From: an uncultured Lachnospiraceae bacterium
Lineage (GTDB): Bacteria > Bacillota > Clostridia > Lachnospirales > Lachnospiraceae
Length of the DNA stretch: 34,943 nucleotides
Reading direction: 5' to 3'
Assembly (NCBI GenBank): GCA_910578175.1
Contig: CAJTPF010000009.1
Location: forward strand, 6,421 to 41,363
Both the position numbers and the translations under genes were made by a program. Below, piece by piece: positions 23,091 through 32,348 of the stretch. The first letter of the stretch is position 1. Each line of letters opens with the position of its first letter. The notes under the pieces are model-generated. The model did no database searches, was not told the DNA's origin, and saw only the letters and a program-made list of their open reading frames with translations.

Positions 23091-25178
23091 ATGTATAAGA
23101 CATTTCGTATGGAGATTGCTGGCAAAACCTTAAATGTCACGATCGGTAAAGTAGCGGCTCAGGCCAATGGAGCAGCATTGATGCAGTACGGAGAGACCAC
23201 TGTATTATCTACGGCAACAGCATCGGAAAAACCCAGGGACGGAATAGACTTTTTTCCGCTGAGTGTGGAATATGAAGAAAAATTATATGCGGTTGGCAAG
23301 ATTCCGGGAGGATTTAATAAAAGAGAAGGAAAGGCATCCGAAAATGCCATACTGACCTCCCGTGTCATTGACCGCCCGATGCGGCCGTTATTTCCAAAGG
23401 ATTACAGAAATGATGTGACCCTGAACAATATGGTAATGTCGGTAGATCCGGAATGCCGTCCGGAACTGGTGGCAATGCTGGGTTCTGCCATTGCGACTTC
23501 TATTTCCGATATTCCGTTTGACGGTCCCTGCGCTACTACACAGGTGGGAATGATCGATGGAGCGTTTGTGATCAATCCGAACCAGCTGCAGTGGAAAAAC
23601 GGCGATCTGAACCTGACGGTTGCTTCTACCAGTGATAAGGTTATCATGATCGAAGCTGGCGCCAATGAGATACCGGAAGAAAAAATGATCGAAGCCATTT
23701 ATATGGCCCATGAAATGAATCAGAAGATCATTGCATTCATCAATGAGATCGTAGCGGAAGTGGGAAAACCAAAACATGAGTATACAAGCTGTGCGATTCC
23801 GGAGGAATTATTTGCGGCAATCCGGGAAACCGTCACACCTGCCGAAATGGAAACGGCAGTGTTTACCGATGAGAAGCAGGTAAGGGAAGAAAATATCAGA
23901 CAGATCCGGGAAAAACTGGAAGAGGCCTTTGCAGAAAAGGAAGAATGGCTGGAACTGCTGGGAGAAGCATTATATCAGTATCAGAAGAAGACCGTAAGAA
24001 AGATGATACTGAAAGACCGCAAACGTCCGGACGGCCGTGAGATCACCCAGATCCGTAAGCTGGCGGCAGAGATTGATTTGATTCCGAGAGTACATGGCAG
24101 TGCCATGTTTACCCGTGGACAGACCCAGATCTGTAATGTGACCACGCTGGCACCGTTATCGGAAGCCCAGAAGATTGACGGACTGGACGAAAATGAAGTT
24201 TCAAAGCGTTATATGCATCAGTATAATTTTCCGTCTTATTCGGTAGGAGAAACAAAGGTTTCCAGAGGACCGGGACGCCGCGAGATCGGACACGGGGCAC
24301 TGGCAGAACGTGCATTGATTCCTGTACTGCCTTCCGTAGAAGAGTTCCCGTATGCCATCCGTACCGTATCGGAGACCTTTGAATCCAATGGTTCGACGTC
24401 GATGGCGTCTACCTGTGCGTCCTGTATGTCGCTGATGGCGGCAGGCGTACCGATCAGGAAGATGGTAGCGGGTATTTCCTGCGGTCTTGTAACCGGGGAA
24501 ACGGATGACGATTTTGTATTATTAACGGATATTCAGGGTTTGGAAGACTTCTTCGGTGATATGGATTTCAAGGTGACCGGAACAACGGAAGGTATCACTG
24601 CGATTCAGATGGATATTAAGATCCATGGTCTGACAAGACAGATTGTGGAGGGAGCCATTGCAAGATGCCGGGAAGCCAGGATGTTTATAATGGACAACTG
24701 TATGAAACCGGCCATTGCGGCGCCTAGAACGGAAGTTGGAAAATATGCGCCGAAGATCGTACAGATTCAGATCGATCCTGCAAAGATCGGCGATGTGGTA
24801 GGACAGCGCGGAAAGGTCATCAATGCCATAATCGAGCAGACCGGTGTGAAAATCGATATCACCGATGAGGGAGCGGTTTCTGTATGCGGTATCGAACAGG
24901 CAGGCATGGACCAGGCCGTTAAGATGATACAGACTATCACAACGGATTTTGAGGAAGGGCAGATATTTGAAGGAAAGGTGATCAGCATTAAGGAGTTTGG
25001 AGCATTTATTGAATTTGCGCCGGGCAAAGAGGGTATGGTTCACATTTCCAAAATATCCAAAGAAAGAATTAACCGGATCGAGGACGTGCTGACGCTGGGA
25101 GATGTGGTAAAAGTGGTATGCACAGGTAAGGACAAGATGGGGCGTATCAGCTTCAGTATGAAGGATGTACAGCAGTAA
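23091..25178 (+). CDS. pnp: polyribonucleotide nucleotidyltransferase (PNPase)
   Basis: A 695-residue 3'-5' phosphorolytic exoribonuclease. The ATG at 23091 (MYKTFRMEIAG) is the family-typical start, though its ribosome-binding site (ATGGTAAG) is poor; the frame is open to 23034. Domains: RNase PH 1 (~1-210, GKIPGGFNKREGK), PNPase all-alpha linker (~215-300), RNase PH 2 (~315-540, with catalytic GDMDFKV and ITAIQMDIKI), KH (~555-615, IGDVVGQRGKVINAI), and S1 (~620-690, FEGKVISIKEFGAFIEF). All domains are intact. It degrades mRNA and takes part in stable-RNA turnover. The ~200-bp gap before it shows no additional gene. Confidence 0.97.
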   Translation: MYKTFRMEIAGKTLNVTIGKVAAQANGAALMQYGETTVLSTATASEKPRDGIDFFPLSVEYEEKLYAVGKIPGGFNKREGKASENAILTSRVIDRPMRPLFPKDYRNDVTLNNMVMSVDPECRPELVAMLGSAIATSISDIPFDGPCATTQVGMIDGAFVINPNQLQWKNGDLNLTVASTSDKVIMIEAGANEIPEEKMIEAIYMAHEMNQKIIAFINEIVAEVGKPKHEYTSCAIPEELFAAIRETVTPAEMETAVFTDEKQVREENIRQIREKLEEAFAEKEEWLELLGEALYQYQKKTVRKMILKDRKRPDGREITQIRKLAAEIDLIPRVHGSAMFTRGQTQICNVTTLAPLSEAQKIDGLDENEVSKRYMHQYNFPSYSVGETKVSRGPGRREIGHGALAERALIPVLPSVEEFPYAIRTVSETFESNGSTSMASTCASCMSLMAAGVPIRKMVAGISCGLVTGETDDDFVLLTDIQGLEDFFGDMDFKVTGTTEGITAIQMDIKIHGLTRQIVEGAIARCREARMFIMDNCMKPAIAAPRTEVGKYAPKIVQIQIDPAKIGDVVGQRGKVINAIIEQTGVKIDITDEGAVSVCGIEQAGMDQAVKMIQTITTDFEEGQIFEGKVISIKEFGAFIEFAPGKEGMVHISKISKERINRIEDVLTLGDVVKVVCTGKDKMGRISFSMKDVQQ

Positions 25179-25208
25179 TCCGTAAAATAGCAGAAAAGGA
25201 ATGAAACC

Positions 25209-26480
25209 ATGAAACAGAATATAGATACGATATGCATTCAAGGCGGCTGGAAGCCGAAAAAAGGAGAATCCAGGGTATTGCCGATTTATCAGAGCACTAC
25301 CTTTAAATACGAGAACAGTGAGCAGATGGCAAGGTTGTTTGACCTGGAGGATGAGGGATATTTTTATACCAGACTTCAGAATCCTACCAATGACGCGGTG
25401 GCGGCAAAGATTGCGGAATTGGAGGGCGGTGTTGCCGCAATGCTGACATCGTCCGGTCAGGCGGCTAATTTCTATGCGATTTTTAATATCTGTCAGGCGG
25501 GAGATCATGTGGTAAGTTCCGCACCGATTTACGGAGGAACCTTTAATCTTTTTGCGGTGACAATGAAGAAATTGGGCATCGATTTTACATTTATCGATCC
25601 GGATGCACCGGAGGAAGAAATCGCAGAAGCGTTCCGGCCGAATACAAAAGCGTTGTTTGCAGAAACGATCTCCAATCCGTCTCTGGTGGTTCTGGATATT
25701 GAAAAGTTTGCCAGACTTGCACATTCCCACGGAGTGCCGCTCATCATGGATAATACCTTTGCCACTCCGGTCAACTGCCGGCCGTTTGAATGGGGAGCGG
25801 ACATCGTTACCCATTCCACTACGAAATATATGGACGGCCATGCCATGGCAGTGGGAGGATGTGTGGTTGATAGCGGCAATTTTGACTGGGAAACGTATCA
25901 TGATAAATTTACATGTCTGACGGAGCCGGATGATTCATATCACGGAATCGTATATACGCAGAAATTTGGCAAGGGTGCGTACATAACCAAGGCGACCGCG
26001 CAGCTTATGAGAGATTTGGGTTCCATACCCTCTCCGGCCAATTCGTTTTTGTTAAACATCGGTCTGGAAACCCTTCATCTGAGAATGCCGCGGCACTGTG
26101 AGAATGCTCAGAAAGTGGCGGAATATCTGGAAAACCATGAGAAGGTGTCCTGGGTAAATTATGCAGGCTTAAAAAGCAGCAGATATTATGAACTGGCCCG
26201 GAAATATATGCCGAATGGCACCTGCGGCGTGATTGCCTTCGGGCTGAAGGGAGGCCGGGAGGAATCCATTGAATTTATGGATAAGCTGAAACTGGCAGCC
26301 ATTGTCACCCATGTGGCGGATTCCAGAACCTGCGTGCTTCATCCTGCCAGTCATACCCACAGACAGCTGACAGACGAACAGTTAAGGGAAGCAGGCGTAC
26401 AGCCGGATCTGATCCGCTTTTCTGTTGGAACGGAAAGTGCAGAGGATATCATAGCGGATATCGAACAGGCGTTAAATTAG
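25209..26480 (+). CDS. metY: O-acetylhomoserine sulfhydrylase (aminocarboxypropyltransferase)
   Basis: A 423-residue PLP enzyme of the Cys/Met metabolism family that makes homocysteine (or cysteine) from O-acetyl-homoserine and sulfide. Visible features: YTRLQNPTNDAVAAKIAELEGG near the start (substrate/PLP site), SSGQAANF, SAPIYGGT, DNTFATPVNCRPFEWGADIV, and the PLP lysine in HSTTKYMDGH. The long length (423 versus ~380 for MetB/MetC) favours the MetY type. Lies 30 bases after pnp with no terminator between, so read-through transcription is possible; it ends at a strong terminator. No S-box or other methionine riboswitch is seen before it. Confidence 0.92.
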   Translation: MKQNIDTICIQGGWKPKKGESRVLPIYQSTTFKYENSEQMARLFDLEDEGYFYTRLQNPTNDAVAAKIAELEGGVAAMLTSSGQAANFYAIFNICQAGDHVVSSAPIYGGTFNLFAVTMKKLGIDFTFIDPDAPEEEIAEAFRPNTKALFAETISNPSLVVLDIEKFARLAHSHGVPLIMDNTFATPVNCRPFEWGADIVTHSTTKYMDGHAMAVGGCVVDSGNFDWETYHDKFTCLTEPDDSYHGIVYTQKFGKGAYITKATAQLMRDLGSIPSPANSFLLNIGLETLHLRMPRHCENAQKVAEYLENHEKVSWVNYAGLKSSRYYELARKYMPNGTCGVIAFGLKGGREESIEFMDKLKLAAIVTHVADSRTCVLHPASHTHRQLTDEQLREAGVQPDLIRFSVGTESAEDIIADIEQALN

Positions 26481-26486
26481 GTATTA

Positions 26487-26517
26487 CAGGCCGGCAAGGA
26501 ATTGCCGGCCTGTTTTT
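26487..26517 (+). terminator. intrinsic terminator after metY
   Basis: An 11-bp GC-rich perfect stem (CAGGCCGGCAA / TTGCCGGCCTG) with a 4-nt loop followed by TTTTT-AAC. Confidence 0.92.
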
Positions 26518-26538
26518 AACGGGAATAGGAGAATGTAC

Positions 26539-27246
26539 ATGAACGAAGCCTTTGTTAAATGTATAAATGTAAAAAAAGAATATAAAACCGGCGATGTGAC
26601 CATTCAGGCGGTGGATGATATGAGTTTTGAGATCAATAAAGGGGAATTTGTGGTGATCGTTGGTCCTTCCGGTGCCGGAAAAACTACGATATTAAACATT
26701 TTAGGCGGTATGGACACGCTGACTTCCGGGCAGATGATCGTTGACGGCATTGATATCAGCCGGTTTGGCAGCAGGGAACTGACAACGTACCGCCGCTATG
26801 ATATCGGTTTTGTATTTCAGTTTTATAATCTGGTACCGAATCTGACGGCACTGGAAAATGTGGAACTGGCCAATCAGATCAGCAGAAATCCTCTGGATGC
26901 CGAAACTGTTTTACAGGAAGTGGGACTTTCGGACCGTCTGGCTAATTTTCCGGCGCAGCTTTCCGGCGGGGAGCAGCAGCGGGTTTCCATAGCCCGGGCG
27001 CTGGCTAAAAATCCAAAGCTTCTGCTGTGCGATGAACCAACGGGGGCATTAGACTATAATACCGGAAAATCCATATTAAAACTTTTGGAAGATACCTGCA
27101 GGGAAAAAGGAATGACCGTCATCGTCATAACCCATAATCAGGCGATCACGCCGATGGCTGACCGTATTATCTCGATTAAAAACGGAAGAGTCCATTCGGT
27201 TAAGATGAACCGGCAGAAAACCCCGGTGGAGGAAATAGAGTGGTAA
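26539..27246 (+). CDS. ABC transporter ATP-binding protein (MacB/LolD type)
   Basis: A 235-residue ATPase. The ATG at 26539 is preferred because AGGAG lies seven bases upstream; the ATG at 26533 would leave one base. Motifs: Walker A GPSGAGKTT (~42-50), Q-loop FQFYNLVPNLTA, signature LSGGEQQRVSIARALA, Walker B LLLCDEPTGALD, and H-loop VITHNQ. This subfamily energises FtsX-like permeases that export or extract molecules from the membrane. The permease gene follows after 30 bases. No histidine kinase/regulator pair is present next to it, so a bacitracin-type (BceAB) sensor role is not indicated. Confidence 0.93.
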   Translation: MNEAFVKCINVKKEYKTGDVTIQAVDDMSFEINKGEFVVIVGPSGAGKTTILNILGGMDTLTSGQMIVDGIDISRFGSRELTTYRRYDIGFVFQFYNLVPNLTALENVELANQISRNPLDAETVLQEVGLSDRLANFPAQLSGGEQQRVSIARALAKNPKLLLCDEPTGALDYNTGKSILKLLEDTCREKGMTVIVITHNQAITPMADRIISIKNGRVHSVKMNRQKTPVEEIEW

Positions 27247-27276
27247 TGTCATAAAAGATCAGAAAGGTTTGTGAGA

Positions 27277-29691
27277 ATGATGAAACGGAAAAAAGCACTG
27301 TGGAAAGATTTCTTTGTGGAAATCAGAAAAACATATAATAAGTTTTTATCATTATTGCTGATCGTGGCGCTGGGAGTGGCGTTTTATTCCGGAGTGCGTT
27401 CTACGGAACCGGATATGAAGCAGTCGGCAGATAAGCTGTATGATGACAGTAATTTTATGGATATCAAACTCATGGCGCCCACAGGGCTGACGCAGGCGGA
27501 GCTGGATGCCGTGGGCAAACTGGAGCAGGTGGAACAGATTGCCGGAAGCTATTCTGCAGATCTCCTGGATGTGAGTCTGGAAGATTCCGGCGTTGTCCGG
27601 GTGATGTCGCAGAACAGTGAAATGAACCGGGCGACCATAAAGAAGGGGAATCCGGTAAAAAAAACCGGGGAATGTATTGTGGATGTCCAATATATGAAAA
27701 AACAGGGATATAAACTGGGGGATGTGATCCGGCTGGCTTCCGGCCGGGAACAGGATATTTCTTATTATCTGAAACAAGCGGAATATAAGATAGTCGGAAC
27801 CTTCACCAGTCCATTCTATATTCAGAGCGATAAAGGAAGCAGTGATATCGGAAACGGAACGGTCAGCGGAGTTATATATGTAGACAGTGAAAATTTTGTC
27901 TCACCGGTATATACGGAAGCCTATGTCACCGTAACCGGCACAAGAGAACTGGAATGTTATTCCTCCGGGTATGAGGAGCTGGTTTCGGAGGCAGTGGAAC
28001 GGATTCAAAAGACAAACGGTTCCTTTTTTGTGCTGGACAGAAATAAACTGCAACAATATGTGGAATTTGAAATGGATGCGGACAGGGTAGGAAAAATAGG
28101 AGAAACGGTTCCGATCATATTTTTTATTGTAGCGGCACTGGTCAGTCTTACCACCATGATCCGTATGGTTGAAGAACAGCGGACGCAGATCGGAACCTTA
28201 AAGGCGCTGGGTTACGGAAATGTTATGATATCCATGAAATATATCATGTATGGATTTCTGGCAACCGTATCCGGCAGTCTGCTGGGCGGAGTGATAGGAG
28301 GAAAGCTTCTTCCGTACATTATTATCAATGCATACAGGATCGTGTACCGGAATCTGACGGTCATTGTCACACCTCTTAATATGAGGCATTTTCTGGCTGC
28401 AGTGGTACTTGCCATGGCATGCGTGATCGGTGCAACCGTGGCTGCCTGCTTTAAAACCCTTATGGAGTCTTCGGCGGAATTGATGCGGCCGGCGGCGCCC
28501 AGACAGGGAAAAAGAATCTTTCTGGAATACGTTCCACTGATTTGGAAACATTTAAGTTTTATCTGGAAATCCACCATTCGGAATCTGATCCGTTATAAGA
28601 AAAAAATAGTCATGACCATTTTTGGTATCTGCGGCTGTATGTCCCTGTTGCTCATTGGTTTCGGTATAAAGAATTCCATCAGTTCCATAGTGGCAGTACA
28701 GTATGGCAGTCTGCATGTCTATAATGCAGAGCTTTCTTTTGAGAATGGATTGTCTGAAACGGAAAAAGAGCAGGTACGGAATCAGCTGCTATCCAATGAA
28801 AAAGTAGATTCTGCCATTAACATCTGTCAGGGTGGAGCAGTATTTGAAAATGACGGCAATGAATTAAACGGTTTCATATATGTTCCGGAGGAACCTTCGG
28901 AACTGAAAGATTATATCGTATTAAGAGACAGCGATACAAAAGAACCCATTGAACTGAAGGATGATGAAATCGTGATCACAAAGAAAATGGCTAAATTATT
29001 CGGGATATCCAGAGGAGACACCCTTACCTTGAAGATGGGAGGGAAGATCAGCGGAACGGCTGTAGTGGGAGCAGTTACGGAGAATTACGTTTATCATTAT
29101 GCATTTATGACGAAAAACGTTTATGCCAAAATGTTTGGGAGGCCTGCAGAATCTAATCAGATGCTGGTAAATCTCACGGAGGAATACAAAGATGAAGATT
29201 TATCGGCAGAGTTTCTTGCCATAGACGGTATCAGTTCCACAAACTCCATAGACACGCTGGGGAATACCTTTTCGGAAATGCTGAAGGGTCTGGACATCAT
29301 TATCGTTGTAATCGTAGGAGCGGCCGGAGGACTGGCTTTTGTGGTATTGTACAATCTGAATACCATAAATATAGGAGAAAGAGTAAGGGAACTTGCCACG
29401 CTGAAAGTGCTGGGATTTTATGATGGCGAGGTATCTTCCTATGTTTTCCGGGAAAATGTGATCCTTACTGTTATCGGAATATTATTCGGTTATGCCGGCG
29501 GAAGTTTTCTGCATAAATTTGTAATTGATACCATAGAAGTGGATATGGTAATGTTCGGAAGGGAGATCTATGCTTCCAGCTATCTGTATGCCACATTGAT
29601 CACACTGCTGTTTGCGGTGATCATCAATTGCTCCATGCATTTTAAATTAAAGAAAATAGATATGACCACATCTTTAAAAAGTGTGGAATAG
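27277..29691 (+). CDS. FtsX-domain ABC transporter permease
   Basis: An 804-residue membrane protein. The ATG at 27277 is nine bases after AAAGG; a GTG at 27271 is possible. One N-terminal membrane segment (~15-35) is followed by a large extracellular domain (~40-265), then three membrane segments forming the first FtsX domain (~270-390, MVEEQRTQIGTLKALGYG). A second extracellular domain follows (~450-650), then a C-terminal FtsX domain (~660-800, NLNTINIGERVRELATLKVLG). This two-FtsX plan is that of large MacB-like exporters of gut Firmicutes. Works with the ATPase just upstream. The substrate is unknown (lipid, peptide or antibiotic). Confidence 0.92.
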   Translation: MMKRKKALWKDFFVEIRKTYNKFLSLLLIVALGVAFYSGVRSTEPDMKQSADKLYDDSNFMDIKLMAPTGLTQAELDAVGKLEQVEQIAGSYSADLLDVSLEDSGVVRVMSQNSEMNRATIKKGNPVKKTGECIVDVQYMKKQGYKLGDVIRLASGREQDISYYLKQAEYKIVGTFTSPFYIQSDKGSSDIGNGTVSGVIYVDSENFVSPVYTEAYVTVTGTRELECYSSGYEELVSEAVERIQKTNGSFFVLDRNKLQQYVEFEMDADRVGKIGETVPIIFFIVAALVSLTTMIRMVEEQRTQIGTLKALGYGNVMISMKYIMYGFLATVSGSLLGGVIGGKLLPYIIINAYRIVYRNLTVIVTPLNMRHFLAAVVLAMACVIGATVAACFKTLMESSAELMRPAAPRQGKRIFLEYVPLIWKHLSFIWKSTIRNLIRYKKKIVMTIFGICGCMSLLLIGFGIKNSISSIVAVQYGSLHVYNAELSFENGLSETEKEQVRNQLLSNEKVDSAINICQGGAVFENDGNELNGFIYVPEEPSELKDYIVLRDSDTKEPIELKDDEIVITKKMAKLFGISRGDTLTLKMGGKISGTAVVGAVTENYVYHYAFMTKNVYAKMFGRPAESNQMLVNLTEEYKDEDLSAEFLAIDGISSTNSIDTLGNTFSEMLKGLDIIIVVIVGAAGGLAFVVLYNLNTINIGERVRELATLKVLGFYDGEVSSYVFRENVILTVIGILFGYAGGSFLHKFVIDTIEVDMVMFGREIYASSYLYATLITLLFAVIINCSMHFKLKKIDMTTSLKSVE

Positions 29692-29708
29692 GGAAAGGAA
29701 TACAGATT

Positions 29709-30482
29709 ATGAAATTCAGACCATGTATTGATATTCACAATGGCAGGGTAAAACAGATTGTAGGTTCTTCTTTAAAGGATACGGAAAATACGGTTTCGGA
29801 AAATTTTGTTGCGGAACAGGATGCCGTTTATTATGCAGATCTATACAGAAACTGTAAGCTGACGGGGGGGCATATCATTTTACTGAATGCCCCGGGCTCG
29901 GAATATTATGAAGCTACCAGAACCCAGGCAGTGGAGGCGTTAAAGGCGTATCCGGGAGGACTGCAGATCGGAGGCGGTATAAATCCGGAAAATGCAGACG
30001 GTTATCTTGCCGCCGGTGCCTCCCATGTGATCGTAACTTCATTTGTATTTCAAAACGGAATCATTCATTATGACCGGTTAGCGCAGATGGAAAAAGCGGT
30101 GGGGAAGGAACGGCTGGTTTTGGATCTGAGCTGCAGAAAGAAAGAAGACCGCTATTATGTAGTGACAGACCGCTGGCAGAATTTTACGGATGTAACGGTG
30201 GATAAAAAAATTCTGGATGAATTATCAGAGTACTGTGACGAATTTCTGGTACATGCCGTTGACGTGGAAGGAAAAACGGCAGGAATCGAGAGGGGGCTGG
30301 CGGAGATTCTGGGGAACTGGAAAGGAAGACCGGTCACATATGCCGGCGGAATTTCTTCGATGGAGGATATAAGGCTCTTAAATGAATGTTCCGGCGGAAC
30401 ACTGGATTATACAATAGGAAGTGCGCTGGATTTATTTGGCGGAACGATTCCGTTCAAAACCCTGGCGGTCATGCAAAAATGA
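29709..30482 (+). CDS. hisA: ProFAR isomerase of the eukaryotic type (HisA)
   Basis: A 257-residue TIM-barrel enzyme of histidine biosynthesis that isomerises ProFAR to PRFAR. Landmarks: RPCIDIHNGRVKQIVG at the N-terminus, LQIGGGIN, KERLVLDLSCRK, HAVDVEGKTAGIE and PVTYAGGISSMEDIRLL, with DYTIGSALDLFGG at the end. From memory of the family these, including DLSCRK and SALDLFGG, resemble yeast HIS6 more closely than the ordinary bacterial HisA. Length also fits. It starts 17 bases after the FtsX permease with its own GGGAAAGGA site. No other his genes are in the window, so regulation with the pathway is not obvious. The gap to the next gene (30483-30777) holds a promoter and operator-like site. 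Confidence 0.87.
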   Translation: MKFRPCIDIHNGRVKQIVGSSLKDTENTVSENFVAEQDAVYYADLYRNCKLTGGHIILLNAPGSEYYEATRTQAVEALKAYPGGLQIGGGINPENADGYLAAGASHVIVTSFVFQNGIIHYDRLAQMEKAVGKERLVLDLSCRKKEDRYYVVTDRWQNFTDVTVDKKILDELSEYCDEFLVHAVDVEGKTAGIERGLAEILGNWKGRPVTYAGGISSMEDIRLLNECSGGTLDYTIGSALDLFGGTIPFKTLAVMQK

Positions 30483-30616
30483 GAAAATATACAAAATACA
30501 CAAAATTTTCACAATTCATCAAAATATGACATTTGAAAAATAAGTGATTTTTCATAAAAAATAAACACATTTTTTGTGAAAAATATACAAAGAAATATAG
30601 GAATATGGAAAGAGTG

Positions 30617-30645
30617 TTGCAAATGATGAATAGATATGTTAATAT
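30617..30645 (+). promoter_or_regulatory. promoter of the carbohydrate ABC operon
   Basis: TTGCAA (30617-30622), 17-nt spacer, TAATAT (30640-30645). The AT-rich region before it (30483-30616) contains only a weak hairpin TGAAAAAT/ATTTTTCA at 30534-30554. Confidence 0.6.
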
Positions 30646-30657
30646 CTACACATAGTA

Positions 30658-30673
30658 ATTGGAAACGTTACCG
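30658..30673 (+). promoter_or_regulatory. LacI-family operator-like site
   Basis: TTGGAAACGTTACCG has the central ACGT and partial dyad GGAAACGTTACC typical of LacI/MalR/CcpA binding sites. It fits the catabolite-responsive element only imperfectly (three mismatches), so a local sugar repressor is as likely as CcpA. It lies just after the predicted transcription start, where a bound repressor would block transcription. Confidence 0.45.
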
Positions 30674-30679
30674 CAATGG

Positions 30680-30707
30680 CAGACCAGTGGAAATACACCG
30701 CTGTCTG
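30680..30707 (+). other. leader hairpin of the carbohydrate ABC operon
   Basis: CAGAC-c-AGTGG pairs with CCGCT-GTCTG around a 7-nt loop, one base bulged and one G-U pair. It may stabilise the mRNA 5' end or affect translation; no riboswitch family recognised. Confidence 0.4.
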
Positions 30708-30777
30708 TTGTTGAAAAGGTAATAACTCTGGTAACTAATAACTACTCACAATCTTATGAAGGAGAGGTAATACTAGA

Positions 30778-32202
30778 ATGAGAAAGAAATTATTAAGCGT
30801 AGCACTTTGTGTGGCTATGGCTGCTACTACATTAGTTGGCTGTGGTTCGGATGACGATGACAAGAAAGAAACTACAACAAAGGCACCTGCCGGTGACGAT
30901 GAAAAAGAGACCACCACATCCGGTGACAACAAGGACAATACCGGCGATGTTCCTACAGAAGGTTCCGTATATTTCCTGAACTTCAAACCTGAAATTTCCG
31001 GTGAATACGAGAAGCTTATGAAAGCATTCAGCGAGGAAACAGGACTGGATGCAAAAGTAGTTACAGCAGCAGAAAACCAGTATGAATCAACATTAAAAGT
31101 TGAGATGGCTAAGTCCGATGCTCCTACACTGTTTACCGTTAACGGTCCGGTAGGATATAACACATGGAAAGATTATTGTGCAGATATGTCTGATACGGAT
31201 TTCTATGGCATGTTAACTGATAAGGACAGCGCGATTAAGAGTGGAGACGGCGTATACGGTATTCCGCTTATGATGGAAACATACGGACTTATCTGTAATA
31301 AGAAGATTTTTGCTGATTATTTTGCATTGGACGGCATTGCTGATACCGGATGCGAGAAGATCGAAGATATCAATTCTTTTGCTAAGTTAAAGGCTGTTGT
31401 AGAGGATATGCAGGCACATAAGGATGATCTGGGCATTAAAGGCGCATTTTCACAGGTTGCTTTAAATTCAAGCAATAACTGGAGAATTACAAACCACCTG
31501 TTCTGTCTGCCGTTATTCTATGAGTACAAAGCTGATGATGTATCAGACAAGCAGGAAATCACATTCTCATTTAATGAGAACTTCAAAAACATCATGGATC
31601 TGTATCTGAACAATGCAACGGTATCAAAGGATCAGGCTTCTACCGGTTCCGTAGATGATTCCATGGCAGAGTTTGCTTTAGGTGAAGCAGCGATTGCACA
31701 GAACGGTGTCTGGGCATGGAGCCAGATCAATGTAGACGGCGGTAAAGTAAGTGCAGATGACCTGTACTATATGCCAATCTACACAGGTGCAGAAAATGAG
31801 GAATCTCAGGGTCTTTGTACCGGTACTGAAAACTTTGTATGTATGAACAGCAATGCTTCTGATGAAGATAAAGCAGCTTCCGCATACTTCTTAAAATGGT
31901 TATATTCTTCAGAAACAGGTATGGAATTCGTATCTAAGAACTATGGTGTTGCTCCGTTTGACGGATTTGATAACTCAGCAGCAGAAGAGGCTAATCCTCT
32001 TGTAAAACTGGCAAATGCAGACGTAGCAAATTCTGCAACAACAACTGTTTCATGGGTAACAACAACTACACCAAGCCAGGCTTGGAAGGATTCTTTGGGC
32101 GTAAACCTGTTAGCATATGCTGAAGGCAGCGCAGAATGGGATACAGTTGTAAAGGATGCCATTGATAAGTGGAAAGCAGAAAAAGCAGCAGCAAATGAAT
32201 AA
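30778..32202 (+). CDS. sugar ABC transporter substrate-binding lipoprotein
   Basis: A 474-residue lipoprotein. The signal peptide ends in the lipobox LVGC (Cys ~22), followed by an Asp/Lys/Thr-rich low-complexity tether (~23-60) and a solute-binding domain of the MalE/family-1 type (~62-470). It binds sugars outside the membrane and hands them to the permeases downstream. ATG 30778 follows GGAGAGG. The following permeases and malQ suggest maltodextrins or other alpha-glucans. No ATPase gene is in this operon, so a shared MsmK/MsmX-like ATPase encoded elsewhere is likely, as is common in Firmicutes. Trp/aromatic residues (WSQINVDG, WAW) occur in the expected ligand region. Confidence 0.93.
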   Translation: MRKKLLSVALCVAMAATTLVGCGSDDDDKKETTTKAPAGDDEKETTTSGDNKDNTGDVPTEGSVYFLNFKPEISGEYEKLMKAFSEETGLDAKVVTAAENQYESTLKVEMAKSDAPTLFTVNGPVGYNTWKDYCADMSDTDFYGMLTDKDSAIKSGDGVYGIPLMMETYGLICNKKIFADYFALDGIADTGCEKIEDINSFAKLKAVVEDMQAHKDDLGIKGAFSQVALNSSNNWRITNHLFCLPLFYEYKADDVSDKQEITFSFNENFKNIMDLYLNNATVSKDQASTGSVDDSMAEFALGEAAIAQNGVWAWSQINVDGGKVSADDLYYMPIYTGAENEESQGLCTGTENFVCMNSNASDEDKAASAYFLKWLYSSETGMEFVSKNYGVAPFDGFDNSAAEEANPLVKLANADVANSATTTVSWVTTTTPSQAWKDSLGVNLLAYAEGSAEWDTVVKDAIDKWKAEKAAANE

Positions 32203-32230
32203 TTCTTGATTTGTAACTTTGTTTTACATA

Positions 32231-32258
32231 TTTTCACACCGCTCCGGCGGTGTGAAAA
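32231..32258 (+). other. strong hairpin between binding-protein and permease genes
   Basis: TTTTCACACCGC / GCGGTGTGAAAA, a 12-bp perfect stem with a TCCG loop. No T-run follows, so it is more likely a 3' stabiliser that raises binding-protein levels over the permeases than a full terminator; partial termination is also possible. Confidence 0.75.
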
Positions 32259-32348
32259 TATATAAATGAAGATACAATTAAAAGGTGAGAGGGTATGTTG
32301 ACCTTACTCACTATTTTTTTCAAAAAACAGGTTAGGAGAGATATTATC

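Noticed and set aside
25179..25208. A SAM or T-box riboswitch before metY
   Set aside because: Only 30 bases separate pnp and metY, far too short for either structure.
24522..25901. A 459-codon minus-strand frame across the pnp-metY junction
   Set aside because: Overlaps two conserved housekeeping genes and shows no domain or ribosome-binding site; chance open frame.
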